Source: Calidifontimicrobium sp035325925
GTDB taxonomy: Bacteria > Pseudomonadota > Gammaproteobacteria > Burkholderiales > Burkholderiaceae_C
NCBI RefSeq assembly: GCF_035325925.1
Contig: NZ_DAOKZA010000019.1
Span: forward strand, 7,377 to 71,376
DNA: 64,000 bases
Direction of reading: 5' to 3'
The notes under the pieces: model-generated
Database searches by the model: none
Told to the model about the DNA's origin: nothing
Seen by the model: the letters and a program-made list of their open reading frames with translations, nothing else
Program-made: the position numbers and the translations under genes
In this document: positions 44,683 through 53,825 of the stretch, one piece after another
How positions within the stretch are numbered: position 1 is the stretch's first letter
Layout of the letters: each line of letters opens with the position of its first letter

Positions 44683-46727
44683 CAGGCCGCGGGTTCGGCC
44701 TGCACCTCGACCAGGCAGTCGTAGAAGGTCGGCGCGCGGCCGAGGTCGGTCAGCCGCTGGCTCGTCACCTCGTTGACGTTGGTGCCGTCGACGCCGAACT
44801 TGCGCCACCAGATGCCCAGCGCGTTGACCACGCCCGGGCGTGCGCGCGTGCTGACCTCGGCGGTGCAGCGGTAGCGGCCGCGGTCGTTGAACACGCACAC
44901 GCGCATGCCGCCGGCGATGCCGCGCGGCGTCGCGTCGTCGGGGTGGATCTCGAGCCGCGGCTCGCCCTCGACCGAGCGCAGGCTGCGCACGTTGACGAAG
45001 GTCGAGTTCAGGAAGTGGCGCGCCGGCGGCGAGATCATCGCCAGCGGGTAGCGCGCCGCGAGCGCGGGCGCCGACTCGGCGCACTCGTGGTTGGGCACGA
45101 AGTCGGGCACGCCCAGCCCGGGCGCGTCGGCCCGTGCCCGGCCCGACGGCGTCGGGAAGCCGCCGTCGGCGAACGGCGCGTCGGGCAGCGGCAGCGTGAC
45201 CCAGCCGCGGCCGCGCAGTTCACGCAGGTCGACGCCGCGAAGCGCCTGGCGCAGCAGCGCCTCGTCGTCGTCGGCGAAGCACGGTTCGTCGAAACCCATG
45301 CGCGCCGCCAGCTCGCGGAAGATCTGCGTGTTCGGCTTCGCCTCGCCGAGCGGCGCGATCGCCGGCTCGTTGATCAGCACGTCGGTGTGGCCGTAGCTGG
45401 TGTGCACGTCGAGGTGCTCGAGCTGCGTGGTGGCCGGCAGCACGATGTCGGCGTGGTCGACGGTGTCGGTGGCGAAGTGCTCGACCACGACGGTGAACAG
45501 GTCGTCGCGCGCGAAGCCGGCGGCGACCTTCGGCGACTCGGGTGCGATCGCCACCGGGTTGCTGTTGTAGACGACCAGCGCCTCGATGCGCGGCCCGAAG
45601 CCGCCACCGCCGGGGTGCAGCAGCGCGTCGCCGATGGTCGCCATGTTGACGGCGCGCGGCTGCCTGCCGGCCAGCAGGTCGGGGCGCTGCAGCGCCGCGT
45701 CGTCGCGGTGGGGCGCGAACCACCCCGAGCTCGACAGCAGCAGCCCGCCGGCCGCATCGCGCCAGGCGCCGACCAGGCACGGCAGCAGCGCGACCAGCCG
45801 CACCGCGTTGCCGCCGCCCGCGACGCGCTGCATGCCGTAGTTCAGGCGGATCGCCGCCGGCTTGGTCGTGCCGTAGTCGCGCGCCAGCTCGCGGATGTCG
45901 TCGGCGGGCACGCCGCACACCGCCGCGGCGCGCTCGGCGGGCCACTGCAGCGCGCGTGCTCGCAGCGCGTCGTAGCCGTCGACGTGTCGCGCGACGTAGT
46001 CGAGGTCGACCCAGCCGTGCACGATCAGCTCGTGCATCAGCGCCAGCGCCAGCGCGCCGTCGGTGCCGGGCCGCAGCGCGAGGTGGCGGTGGCACTTGTC
46101 GGCGGTCTCGGTGCGGCGCGGGTCGATGCACCACAGCCGGGCACCGTCGCGCTTGGCTTGCTGCGCCAGCGACCAGAAGTGCAGGTTCGACGCGACGCTG
46201 TTGCTGCCCCAGACGACGATCAGCTTCGAGCGCGCGAAGAAGCGCAGGTGCATGCCGACCTTGCCGCCGTAGGTCGCGGCCAGCGCCTCGCCGCCCGCCG
46301 ACGAGCAGATCGTGCGCTCGAGCCGGCTCGCGCCGAGGCGGTGCCACAAGCGTGCGGCCATGCTCTCGCCCTGCAGCAGCCCCATCGTGCCGGCGTAGCT
46401 GTACGGCACGATGCCCTGCGCGTCGCGCGCGGCGACGGCCATCAGACGGGCGGCGACGGTGTCGAGCGCCTCGTCCCACGAGATGCGCTCGAAGCGACCT
46501 TCGCCCTTGCGACCGACGCGACGCAGCGGGTGCAGCAGCCGCTCGGGGTGGTAGGTGCGCTCGGCGTAGCGGCTGACCTTGGTGCACAGCGCGCCGGCGG
46601 TGCCCGGGTGCTCGGGGTCGCCGGCGATGCGCACGACGCGACCGCCCTCGACCGTCACCCGCATCGCGCAGGTGTCGGGGCAGTCGTGCGGGCACGCGGC
46701 GTGGACGGTGCGGGCGACGGCGTTCAT
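44682..46727 (-). CDS. molybdopterin-dependent oxidoreductase (DMSO reductase family)
   Basis: 681 residues. N-terminal [4Fe-4S] motif CPHDCPDTC with a fourth Cys in GALCTK; molybdopterin regions VVWGSNSVASNLHFW and VYNSNPVAIAPESPKV, and the C-terminal dinucleotide-binding domain (NSTFVNVRSL ... ISPPARHFLNS). No twin-arginine signal, so it is probably cytosolic. The region that would carry the molybdenum ligand reads TICSSAGGEAL. Related to formate dehydrogenase/thiosulfate reductase-like enzymes with unknown substrate. Divergent from an amidohydrolase gene. Confidence 0.88.
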   Translation of the reverse strand: MNAVARTVHAACPHDCPDTCAMRVTVEGGRVVRIAGDPEHPGTAGALCTKVSRYAERTYHPERLLHPLRRVGRKGEGRFERISWDEALDTVAARLMAVAARDAQGIVPYSYAGTMGLLQGESMAARLWHRLGASRLERTICSSAGGEALAATYGGKVGMHLRFFARSKLIVVWGSNSVASNLHFWSLAQQAKRDGARLWCIDPRRTETADKCHRHLALRPGTDGALALALMHELIVHGWVDLDYVARHVDGYDALRARALQWPAERAAAVCGVPADDIRELARDYGTTKPAAIRLNYGMQRVAGGGNAVRLVALLPCLVGAWRDAAGGLLLSSSGWFAPHRDDAALQRPDLLAGRQPRAVNMATIGDALLHPGGGGFGPRIEALVVYNSNPVAIAPESPKVAAGFARDDLFTVVVEHFATDTVDHADIVLPATTQLEHLDVHTSYGHTDVLINEPAIAPLGEAKPNTQIFRELAARMGFDEPCFADDDEALLRQALRGVDLRELRGRGWVTLPLPDAPFADGGFPTPSGRARADAPGLGVPDFVPNHECAESAPALAARYPLAMISPPARHFLNSTFVNVRSLRSVEGEPRLEIHPDDATPRGIAGGMRVCVFNDRGRYRCTAEVSTRARPGVVNALGIWWRKFGVDGTNVNEVTSQRLTDLGRAPTFYDCLVEVQAEPAA

Positions 46728-46799
46728 GGCCCGATTGTCGCGCCGCGGCCGGCGTGGGGCCATGCCGCAGCCGGGGTCGATCGCCGCGCCGGCCACGGC

Positions 46800-46805
46800 T
46801 AAGAT
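46800..46805 (+). promoter_or_regulatory. candidate -10 (TAAGAT) of the amidohydrolase gene
   Basis: TAAGAT in a GC-rich spacer, followed by AGGAG (46816-46820) and ATG 46830 at workable spacing, so a short leader of under 20 nt is predicted. Confidence 0.35.
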
Positions 46806-46829
46806 CGCCGGCCCAGGAGACCGAACGCC

Positions 46830-48038
46830 ATGCAAGTCATCGAATCGATCCTCGCCGACGCCGCGGCGATCACCGCGATCCGCCGCGACATCCACGCCCA
46901 CCCCGAGCTGTGTTTCGAGGAGCGGCGCACCGCCGACGTGATCGCCCGGGCGCTCACCGACTGGGGCATCCCGATCGAGCGCGGGCTGGGCACCACCGGC
47001 GTGGTCGGCATCGTGAAGAACGGCACCTCGTCGCGCGCGGTGGGCCTGCGCGCCGACATCGACGCGCTGCCGATGACCGAGCACAACACCTTCGCGCACG
47101 CCAGCAGGCACCCCGGCAAGATGCACGCCTGCGGCCACGACGGCCACACCGCGATGCTGCTGGCCGCGGCGCGCCACCTGGCGCGGCACCGCCAGTTCGA
47201 CGGCACGGTCTACCTGATCTTCCAGCCCGCCGAGGAGGGCGGCGGCGGCGCGCGCGAGATGATCAAGGACGGGCTGTTCGAGCGCTTCCCGATGGAGGCG
47301 GTGTTCGGCATGCACAACTGGCCGGGCATGCGCGCCGGGCAGTTCGGCATCTGCGATGGCCCGGCGATGGCGTCGAGCAACGAGTTCCGCATCACGATCA
47401 CCGGCAAGGGCGCGCACGCGGCGCTGCCGCACAACGGCATCGACCCGGTGCCGGTGGCGTGCCAGATGGTGCAGGCGTTCCAGACCATCGTCACGCGCAA
47501 CAAGAAGCCCACGGACGCCGCGGTGGTCTCGGTGACGATGATCCACACCGGCGAGGCCACCAACGTCGTGCCCGACACCTGCGAGATCCAGGGCACGGTG
47601 CGCACCTTCACGCTCGAGGTGCTCGACCTGGTCGAGCGGCGCATGAAGGAGATCGCCGAGCACACCTGCGCGGCGTTCGGCGCGCAGTGCGAGTTCCGCT
47701 TCCACCGCAACTACCCGCCGACGATCAACCACAAGGCCGAGGCCGACTTCGTGCGAGGCGTGATGCGCGACGTCGTCGGCGCCGAGAACACGCTCGAGTT
47801 CGAGCCGACGATGGGCGCCGAGGACTTCAGCTACTTCCTGCTCGAGAAGCCCGGCGCCTACTTCGTCATCGGCAACGGCGACGGCGCGCACCGCGAGGCC
47901 TACAGCGACCACGTGCACGGCCTGGGGCCCTGCACGCTGCACAACCCGAACTACGACTTCAACGACGAGCTGATCCCGCTCGGCGCCACGCTGTGGGTGC
48001 GCCTGGCCGAGCAGTGGCTGGCCGCGCCGCGCGGCTGA
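46830..48038 (+). CDS. M20D amidohydrolase (hippurate hydrolase-like)
   Basis: 402 residues. Metal ligands: Cys101, His103 and His106 region in HACGHDGHTAM, Glu134-Glu135 in PAEEGGGG, and the C-terminal MGAEDFSYFL. Peptidase M20 family D members remove acyl groups from amino acids such as hippurate or indoleacetyl amino acids. Given the ior genes in the same block, an aryl-acyl amino acid substrate would fit, but this is speculation. The next gene starts 4 nt after the stop. Confidence 0.9.
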   Translation: MQVIESILADAAAITAIRRDIHAHPELCFEERRTADVIARALTDWGIPIERGLGTTGVVGIVKNGTSSRAVGLRADIDALPMTEHNTFAHASRHPGKMHACGHDGHTAMLLAAARHLARHRQFDGTVYLIFQPAEEGGGGAREMIKDGLFERFPMEAVFGMHNWPGMRAGQFGICDGPAMASSNEFRITITGKGAHAALPHNGIDPVPVACQMVQAFQTIVTRNKKPTDAAVVSVTMIHTGEATNVVPDTCEIQGTVRTFTLEVLDLVERRMKEIAEHTCAAFGAQCEFRFHRNYPPTINHKAEADFVRGVMRDVVGAENTLEFEPTMGAEDFSYFLLEKPGAYFVIGNGDGAHREAYSDHVHGLGPCTLHNPNYDFNDELIPLGATLWVRLAEQWLAAPRG

Positions 48039-48042
48039 GCGC

Positions 48043-49128
48043 ATGGACGCCGGGCGCTTCTTCGCGCAGACCTACGCCGAGGCGCGTGGCAAGTTCCTCG
48101 CCGCGGTCGACGCCGCCGGCGGCGACGTGCACAGCCACGCGCACCCGCTGCTCGGCCGCGACGGCGAGGCCCTGGCGATGGACGTCGCGCGCTTCGGCGC
48201 GCACGACGCGCCGGCGCTGCTCATCGTCAGCAGCGCCTGCCACGGTGTCGAGGGCTTCTGCGGCTCGGGCGTGCAGGGCGCGTTGCTGGCCGACCCGGGC
48301 GTGCACGCCGCGGCGCGCGACGCCGGCGTCGCGCTGCTGTACATCCACGGCCTGAACCCCTGGGGCTTCTCGTGGTGGCGGCGCACGACGCAGGAGAACG
48401 TCGACCTGAACCGCAACTTCCACGACTTCCACGCGCCGCTGCCGGCCAACCAGGCCTACGACCGCCTCGCGCACCTGCTGGTGCCGCCCGCCTGGCCGCC
48501 GTCGAGCGAGGTGCAGGCGGGCATCGCCGCGTTCGTCGCCGAGCACGGCGAGCGCGCGCTGCAGGCCGCGGTCTCGAGCGGCCAGTACGACCACCCCGAA
48601 GGGCTGTTCTACGGCGGGCGCGCGCCGACCTGGAGCCATGCCACGCTGCGCCACGTGCTGCAGGAACACGCGCGCCGCTGCCGCCGCCTGGGCTGGATCG
48701 ACCTGCACACCGGCCTGGGCCCCAGCGGTCACGGCGAGCGCATCTTCGCCTGCCGCGACGACGCCGCGGCGCTGGCGCGTGCGCGCGACTGGTGGGGCCC
48801 GCAGGTGACCTCGATCTACGACGGCAGCTCGTCGTCGGCGCTGCTGACCGGGCTGATGTGGATGGCCGCGTACGAGGAGTGCCCGCAGGCCGAGTACACC
48901 GGCATCGCGCTCGAGTACGGCACGGTGCCGATGGCCGAAGTGATCGACGCGCTGCGCGCCGACCAGTGGCTCGAGAACCACCCCGAGGTCGCCGACGAGG
49001 CGACGCGCCGGGCGATCAAGCGGCGCACCCGCGACGCCTTCTACACCGACACCGACGAGTGGAAGCGGCGCATCGTCGAGCAGGGGCTCGACGCGGTGCA
49101 CGCCGCGGTGCGCGGGCTGCGCGGCTGA
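48043..49128 (+). CDS. DUF2817 / M14-like zinc carboxypeptidase-type protein
   Basis: 361 residues. HGVEGFCGSG supplies His67 and Glu70 as zinc ligands, as in M14 carboxypeptidases; ENVDLNRNFHDFH and WIDLHTGLGPSGHGE are further M14-like active-site motifs. No signal peptide. Probably an amidase or deacylase rather than a classic peptidase. Four bases after the M20D gene, so surely in one operon with it. Confidence 0.85.
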   Translation: MDAGRFFAQTYAEARGKFLAAVDAAGGDVHSHAHPLLGRDGEALAMDVARFGAHDAPALLIVSSACHGVEGFCGSGVQGALLADPGVHAAARDAGVALLYIHGLNPWGFSWWRRTTQENVDLNRNFHDFHAPLPANQAYDRLAHLLVPPAWPPSSEVQAGIAAFVAEHGERALQAAVSSGQYDHPEGLFYGGRAPTWSHATLRHVLQEHARRCRRLGWIDLHTGLGPSGHGERIFACRDDAAALARARDWWGPQVTSIYDGSSSSALLTGLMWMAAYEECPQAEYTGIALEYGTVPMAEVIDALRADQWLENHPEVADEATRRAIKRRTRDAFYTDTDEWKRRIVEQGLDAVHAAVRGLRG

Positions 49129-49135
49129 CCGCGGG

Positions 49136-51100
49136 TCACTCGCCCAGCGCCATCCCTTCGCGCCGCGGGTCGGCGCCGCCTTCGAGCCGGCAGCGGCGCC
49201 ACGCGTCGCAGCGGCGCACGACCACCGCCAGGCCGCCGATCTGCGCGTTCAGCCGCACGTCGTGGCCGCGTGCACGCAGCGCGGCAACCAGCGCGTCGGC
49301 CGCGCCGCCGTCGCGCAGGTCGATGCGCGGGTGTTCGCCGCCGACGAAGGTCGCCGGGCCGTTGAACGCGCCGAACGAGACGAGCGACGCCGCCTGCTGC
49401 GCGTCGAGCCCCCAGTCGAGCACCGCCACCAGCGAACGCAGCGCGTCGCCGATGATCGCCGCCCCGCCGGCGGACCCGGTGGCCATCGCGAAGCCGGCGG
49501 GCCGGCCGTCGGCGCCCGGCTCGAGCACCAGCGTCGGCGACATCGAACTGCGCGGCCGCTTGCCGGGTTGCAGGCGGTTGGCCACCGGGCGGCCGCGCTC
49601 GTCGAGCGGCTCGGCGGCGAAGTCGGTGAGCTGGTTGTTGAGCAGGAAGCCGGCGCGCGTCATGCGGCCGCTGCCGAACGCCGCCTCGATGCTGCTGGTC
49701 AGCACCGCGACGTTGCCGTCGCGGTCGACGATGCTCAGGTGCGTGGTGCCGCCGAGCGGCAGTGCGGTGTCGCTGCCGCGCGACGCGTCGGCGAATTCGC
49801 CCGGCGCCGCGGTGCCCAGGCTGCGCCGCGGGTCGACCAGCGTGGCGCGGCGGCGCAGGTAGTCGGGGTCGAGCAGCGCCGACGCGTCGCCGCCGGGCAG
49901 CGAGACGAAGTCGGTGTCGGCGACGTAGCGGTTGCGGTCGGCGAAGGCCAGCCGCAGCGCCTCGGTGACCAGGTGCACGCCCTGCGGGTCGGGTGCGCCG
50001 CCGTCGTCGGCCGGCGCTGCGGGCGCCAGCGCCGCCAGGTCGAAGGTGCCGAGCACCCCCAGCGCCTGCGCCACCGCGAGCCCGCCCGACGACGGCGGCG
50101 GCATGCCGCACACCTGCCAGCGGCGGTACGGCCGGCACAGCGCGTCGCGCCGCACGCTGCGGTAGCCGGCGAGGTCGGCCGGCGTCATGCGCCCGGGCGT
50201 CGAGGTGCCTGCGCGGGTGTCGGCCACCGCGTCGACGATCGCGTCGGCGACCGGCCCGCGGTAGAACACCGGCGCACCGCCTTCGGCCAGCGTGCGCAGC
50301 GTGTGGGCCAGCGCCGGCTGCACCAGACGCTGCCCGGCCGGGCGCGGGCTCCCGTCGGGCTGCAGGAAGGCGGCGCGCGCCAAGGCGTCGCGCGCCAGCG
50401 CGTCGCGCGACGCGGCGATCGAGCGCGCCAGCCGCGGGCTGATCGCGAAGCCGTCGGCGGCCAACGCGATCGCCGGCTCGAACAGCGTCGGCCACGCCCG
50501 GCGGCCGTGCGCGCGGTGCGCGGCGTCGAGCAGGTGCACCAGCCCCGGCACGCCGACCGATCGCCCGCTGTCGCGCGCGCTCGGTTGCGGCGGCACGCGC
50601 CGCTCGGCGTCGATCCAGCGCAGGTCGTCGGCGCGACTGGCCGCGGGTGCCGTCTCGCGGCCGTCCCAGGCGTCGACGCGGCGGCGGCGCGCGTCCCAGT
50701 GCAGCAGGAAGCCGCCGCCGCCGAGCCCCGACGACTGCGGCTCGACGACCCCGAGCACCAGTTGCGCCGCCACCGCGGCGTCGACCGCCGAGCCCCCGTC
50801 GCGCAGCACGCGGCAGGCGACGCGGCTGGCGTGCGGGTTCGCCGTCACCGCGATGAAACGCGACGCGCGGCGCAGCGGCTTCGGCGCGTAGCCGCTGGCG
50901 CGCTCGGGGGCGAACCCGGCGGCGGTCGCGCCGCGGTCGATCGCCTGCGCCGCTTCCACCGGCGCTTCGCAACCGTCACCGAACGGGGTCGGGGCGGTGG
51001 CGCACCCGGCGAGCAGGCCCGCCAGCGCGAGCACGCCGGCGCACCCGAGCCGCCGCGCGCGCGCCGCGGCGGATCGCTCGGCCGGGCCTGTGCGCCTCAC
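49136..51100 (-). CDS. ggt: gamma-glutamyltransferase, lipoprotein form
   Basis: 654 residues from GTG 51100. Signal with lipobox LLAGC (Cys33), so it is anchored in the envelope. Ntn-hydrolase: the large subunit ends near residue 451 and the nucleophile of the small subunit would be Thr452 in GGTTHLSIVD; MPPPSSGG and the substrate Arg region are typical. It splits glutathione and other gamma-glutamyl compounds in the periplasm. The residue before the cut is Gly, not the usual Gln or Asn. Convergent with the M14-like gene, 7 nt away. Confidence 0.92.
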   Translation of the reverse strand: MRRTGPAERSAAARARRLGCAGVLALAGLLAGCATAPTPFGDGCEAPVEAAQAIDRGATAAGFAPERASGYAPKPLRRASRFIAVTANPHASRVACRVLRDGGSAVDAAVAAQLVLGVVEPQSSGLGGGGFLLHWDARRRRVDAWDGRETAPAASRADDLRWIDAERRVPPQPSARDSGRSVGVPGLVHLLDAAHRAHGRRAWPTLFEPAIALAADGFAISPRLARSIAASRDALARDALARAAFLQPDGSPRPAGQRLVQPALAHTLRTLAEGGAPVFYRGPVADAIVDAVADTRAGTSTPGRMTPADLAGYRSVRRDALCRPYRRWQVCGMPPPSSGGLAVAQALGVLGTFDLAALAPAAPADDGGAPDPQGVHLVTEALRLAFADRNRYVADTDFVSLPGGDASALLDPDYLRRRATLVDPRRSLGTAAPGEFADASRGSDTALPLGGTTHLSIVDRDGNVAVLTSSIEAAFGSGRMTRAGFLLNNQLTDFAAEPLDERGRPVANRLQPGKRPRSSMSPTLVLEPGADGRPAGFAMATGSAGGAAIIGDALRSLVAVLDWGLDAQQAASLVSFGAFNGPATFVGGEHPRIDLRDGGAADALVAALRARGHDVRLNAQIGGLAVVVRRCDAWRRCRLEGGADPRREGMALGE

Positions 51101-51133
51101 CCTCGCCCGCGCGTCGCCGACCAGCGCCGCGCC

Positions 51134-52726
51134 TCAGACGCCTCGCAGGCGCGCCAGCAGGCCGGCGGTCGACGCGTCGAGCCCGGTCGCGTCGCCGCTG
51201 GCCAGCCGCGGCAGCAGGTCGTTGCACAAGGCCTTGCCCAGCTCGACGCCCCACTGGTCGAAGCTGTTGATGCCCCACACGGCGCCGCTCGTGAACACGC
51301 GGTGCTCGTACAGCGCGATCAGCGCGCCCAGCGAGCGGGGCGTCAGCGCGTCGAGCAGCAGCGTCGTGCTCGGCCGGTTGCCGGGGAAGCTGCGGTGACG
51401 CGCGACGGTGGCGGCGTCGAGCGCCGCCGACGCGGTGGGTGCGCGCTCGGCCATCGCCTGATCGAAGGTGCGGCCGAGCATCAGCGCCTGCGACTGCGCG
51501 AGCGCGTTGGCCAGCAGCTTGCGGTGCAGGTCGACGTGGCCGTGCGACGGCGTCCTCACGACGACGAACTCGACCGGCACCACGTCGCTGCCCTGGTGCA
51601 GCATCTGGAAGAACGCGTGCTGCGCGTTGGTGCCCGGCTCGCCCCACACCACCGGGCTGGTCGCGTACGGCAGCGCCCGGCCGTCGAGGTCGACCGACTT
51701 GCCGTTGCTCTCCATCTCGAGCTGCTGCAGGTACGCCGGCAGGCGCCTGAGGCCCTGGTGGTACGGCGCCACGCAGCGGCTGGCGAAACCGAGGAAGTTC
51801 CGGTACCAGACGTCGAGCAGGCCCAGCTGCAGCGGCAGGTTCGCCTCGGGCGGCGCTTCGGCGAAGTGGCGGTCCATCGCGTGCGCACCGGCGAGCAGCT
51901 CGCGGAACGCCACGCTGCCGATCGCGATCGCCAGCGGCAGCCCGATCGCGCTCCACAGCGAGTAGCGCCCGCCGACCCAGTCCCAGAAGCCGAACGTGGT
52001 GTCGATGCCGAAGCGCGCCGCCGCCTCGACGTTCGTCGTCGTGGCGACGAAGTGGCGCTCCAGGTGCTGGCCGTGCTGCGACAGGAACCAGTCGCGCGCG
52101 ACCTGCGCGTTGGCCATCGTCTCCTGCGTCGTGAAGGTCTTGCTGGCGATGACGAACAGCGTGTGCTGCGGGTTCAGCGTGCGCAGCACCGGCTCGATGT
52201 CGTGGCCGTCGACGTTGCTGACGAAGTGCAAGCGGATGTCCGGGTGCACGAACGCGTCGAGCGCCGGCACCGCCATCTGCGGGCCCAGATCGCTGCCGCC
52301 GATGCCGATGTTGACCACGTCGGTGACGCCGCGCTCGGGGTCGCGCACGCCGTCGGCGAACGCGAGCATCGCGTCGAGCACCGCGTGCACCTCGGCGTTG
52401 AACGGCGTGGCCGCGCCCGGCGGCGCGCGCAGCGCGGTGTGCAGCACCGCGCGGCCTTCGGTGGTGTTGACCGGCTCGCCGGCGAACATCGCGTCGCGTC
52501 GCGCGGCGACGCCCACCTCGCGCGCCAGCTCGATCAGCAGCCGGCGCGTCGCCGGGTCCCAGCGGTTCTTCGACAGGTCGGCGAACACCTCGGGCGCGTC
52601 GACGGCGAAGCGCTCGAAGCGCTGCGCATCGCGCGCGAAGGCCTCGCGCAGGTCGAGGTCGCGCCCGTGCGCCTCGCAGTAGCCGGCCAGTGCGGTCCAG
52701 GCGGCGGTGCGGTCGCAGCGCGTCAT
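51134..52726 (-). CDS. pgi: glucose-6-phosphate isomerase
   Basis: 530 residues. Motifs NIGIGGSDLGP, VSNVDGHDI, SKTFTTQET, the PGI signature region WGEPGTNAQHAFFQMLHQG and GINSFDQWGVELGK. Interconverts glucose- and fructose-6-phosphate. The ATG overlaps the tal stop as ATGA; the pair links glycolysis and the pentose phosphate pathway. Confidence 0.96.
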   Translation of the reverse strand: MTRCDRTAAWTALAGYCEAHGRDLDLREAFARDAQRFERFAVDAPEVFADLSKNRWDPATRRLLIELAREVGVAARRDAMFAGEPVNTTEGRAVLHTALRAPPGAATPFNAEVHAVLDAMLAFADGVRDPERGVTDVVNIGIGGSDLGPQMAVPALDAFVHPDIRLHFVSNVDGHDIEPVLRTLNPQHTLFVIASKTFTTQETMANAQVARDWFLSQHGQHLERHFVATTTNVEAAARFGIDTTFGFWDWVGGRYSLWSAIGLPLAIAIGSVAFRELLAGAHAMDRHFAEAPPEANLPLQLGLLDVWYRNFLGFASRCVAPYHQGLRRLPAYLQQLEMESNGKSVDLDGRALPYATSPVVWGEPGTNAQHAFFQMLHQGSDVVPVEFVVVRTPSHGHVDLHRKLLANALAQSQALMLGRTFDQAMAERAPTASAALDAATVARHRSFPGNRPSTTLLLDALTPRSLGALIALYEHRVFTSGAVWGINSFDQWGVELGKALCNDLLPRLASGDATGLDASTAGLLARLRGV

Positions 52727-53676
52727 GGCCGGCGCGCCTCGATCATCGCGTCGAGCCGCTCGGCGTCGGCGGCGAACAGGCGGATGCCCTCGGCCAGCTT
52801 GTCGCAGGCCATGACGTCGGCGTTCAGCGCCCAGCGCCACGCCGGCTCGTTGTAGGTCACCGCGTGCAGCGGCGCGCGGCGCGCGGCCTCGACGTCGAGC
52901 CGGCGCGGCAGCGGCGCGTCGCTGGCGCACAGCTGCGCCAGCAGCTCGGGGCTGATCGTCAGCAGGTCGCAACCCGCCAGCGCGGCGATCTGGCCCGTGT
53001 TGCGGAAACTCGCCGCCATGACCCCGGTGGGGATGTCGAAGTGCTTGTAGTAGGTCCAGATCTCGCGCACCGACTTCACGCCGGGGTCGTTGTCGCCGGC
53101 GTGAGCCGCCTCGTCCCAGGACGCGCCCGCGGCGGCCTTGTGCCAGTCGTGGATGCGGCCGACGAACGGCGAGATCAGCGTCACGCCGGCGTCGGCGCAG
53201 GCCACCGCCTGAGGAAGAGAGAACAGCAGCGTCAGGTTGCAGCGGATGCCCTCGTGTTCGAGCGCCTTGGCCGCCTGGATGCCTTCCCACGTCGCGGCGA
53301 TCTTCACGAGCACGCGCTCGCGCTCGACGCCGGCGCGTTCGTACAGCGCGACCAGCCGGTGCGCGCGCGCGATCGTCGCCGCGGTGTCGAAGCTCAGCCG
53401 CGCGTCGACCTCGGTGCTGACGCGCCCGGGCACGACCTTCAGGATCTCGACGCCGAAGCGCACCAGCACCGCGTCGGCGACCGCCTCGAGCGGCTTGCCG
53501 CGGTAGCGCGCGACGACCTCGTCGAGCAGCGGCGCGTAGTCGCTGTGCTGCACGGCCTTGACGATCAGCGAGGGGTTGGTCGTCGCGTCGCGCGGCGCGA
53601 ACTGCGCGAGCAGCCTGAAGTTGCCGGTGTCGGCGACGACGGTGGTGTACTGCCGGAGCTGGTCGAGCTGGTTCAT
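52723..53676 (-). CDS. tal: transaldolase
   Basis: 317 residues. DATTNPSLI at the N terminus, Schiff-base Lys in VLVKIAATWEG, CNLTLLFSLPQAVACADAG and PFVGRIHDW, as in TalB. ATG 53676 begins the conserved protein (MNQLDQLRQYTTVVADTG). First gene of the tal-pgi unit, divergent from the dehydrogenase E1 genes. Confidence 0.96.
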   Translation of the reverse strand: MNQLDQLRQYTTVVADTGNFRLLAQFAPRDATTNPSLIVKAVQHSDYAPLLDEVVARYRGKPLEAVADAVLVRFGVEILKVVPGRVSTEVDARLSFDTAATIARAHRLVALYERAGVERERVLVKIAATWEGIQAAKALEHEGIRCNLTLLFSLPQAVACADAGVTLISPFVGRIHDWHKAAAGASWDEAAHAGDNDPGVKSVREIWTYYKHFDIPTGVMAASFRNTGQIAALAGCDLLTISPELLAQLCASDAPLPRRLDVEAARRAPLHAVTYNEPAWRWALNADVMACDKLAEGIRLFAADAERLDAMIEARRP

Positions 53677-53825
53677 GGCGGACGGTCGGCGACGTGCCCA
53701 GGGCGCATTAGAACCCGAGTGCGGCGCCGGTTGTACGGCGCGCGCCGCGGTGGCACGATGGGCCCCCGGTCGGCGCGCGGCGCGCATCGACCGGGCTCAC
53801 GAAGACCCGAACCAGGAGACCTGCG

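Noticed and set aside
49262..52855. 1,197-codon open frame on the plus strand opposite ggt and pgi
   Set aside because: It is a shadow frame caused by high GC; the product is Arg/Ala/Val/His-rich with no domain, and the minus strand encodes clear enzymes.
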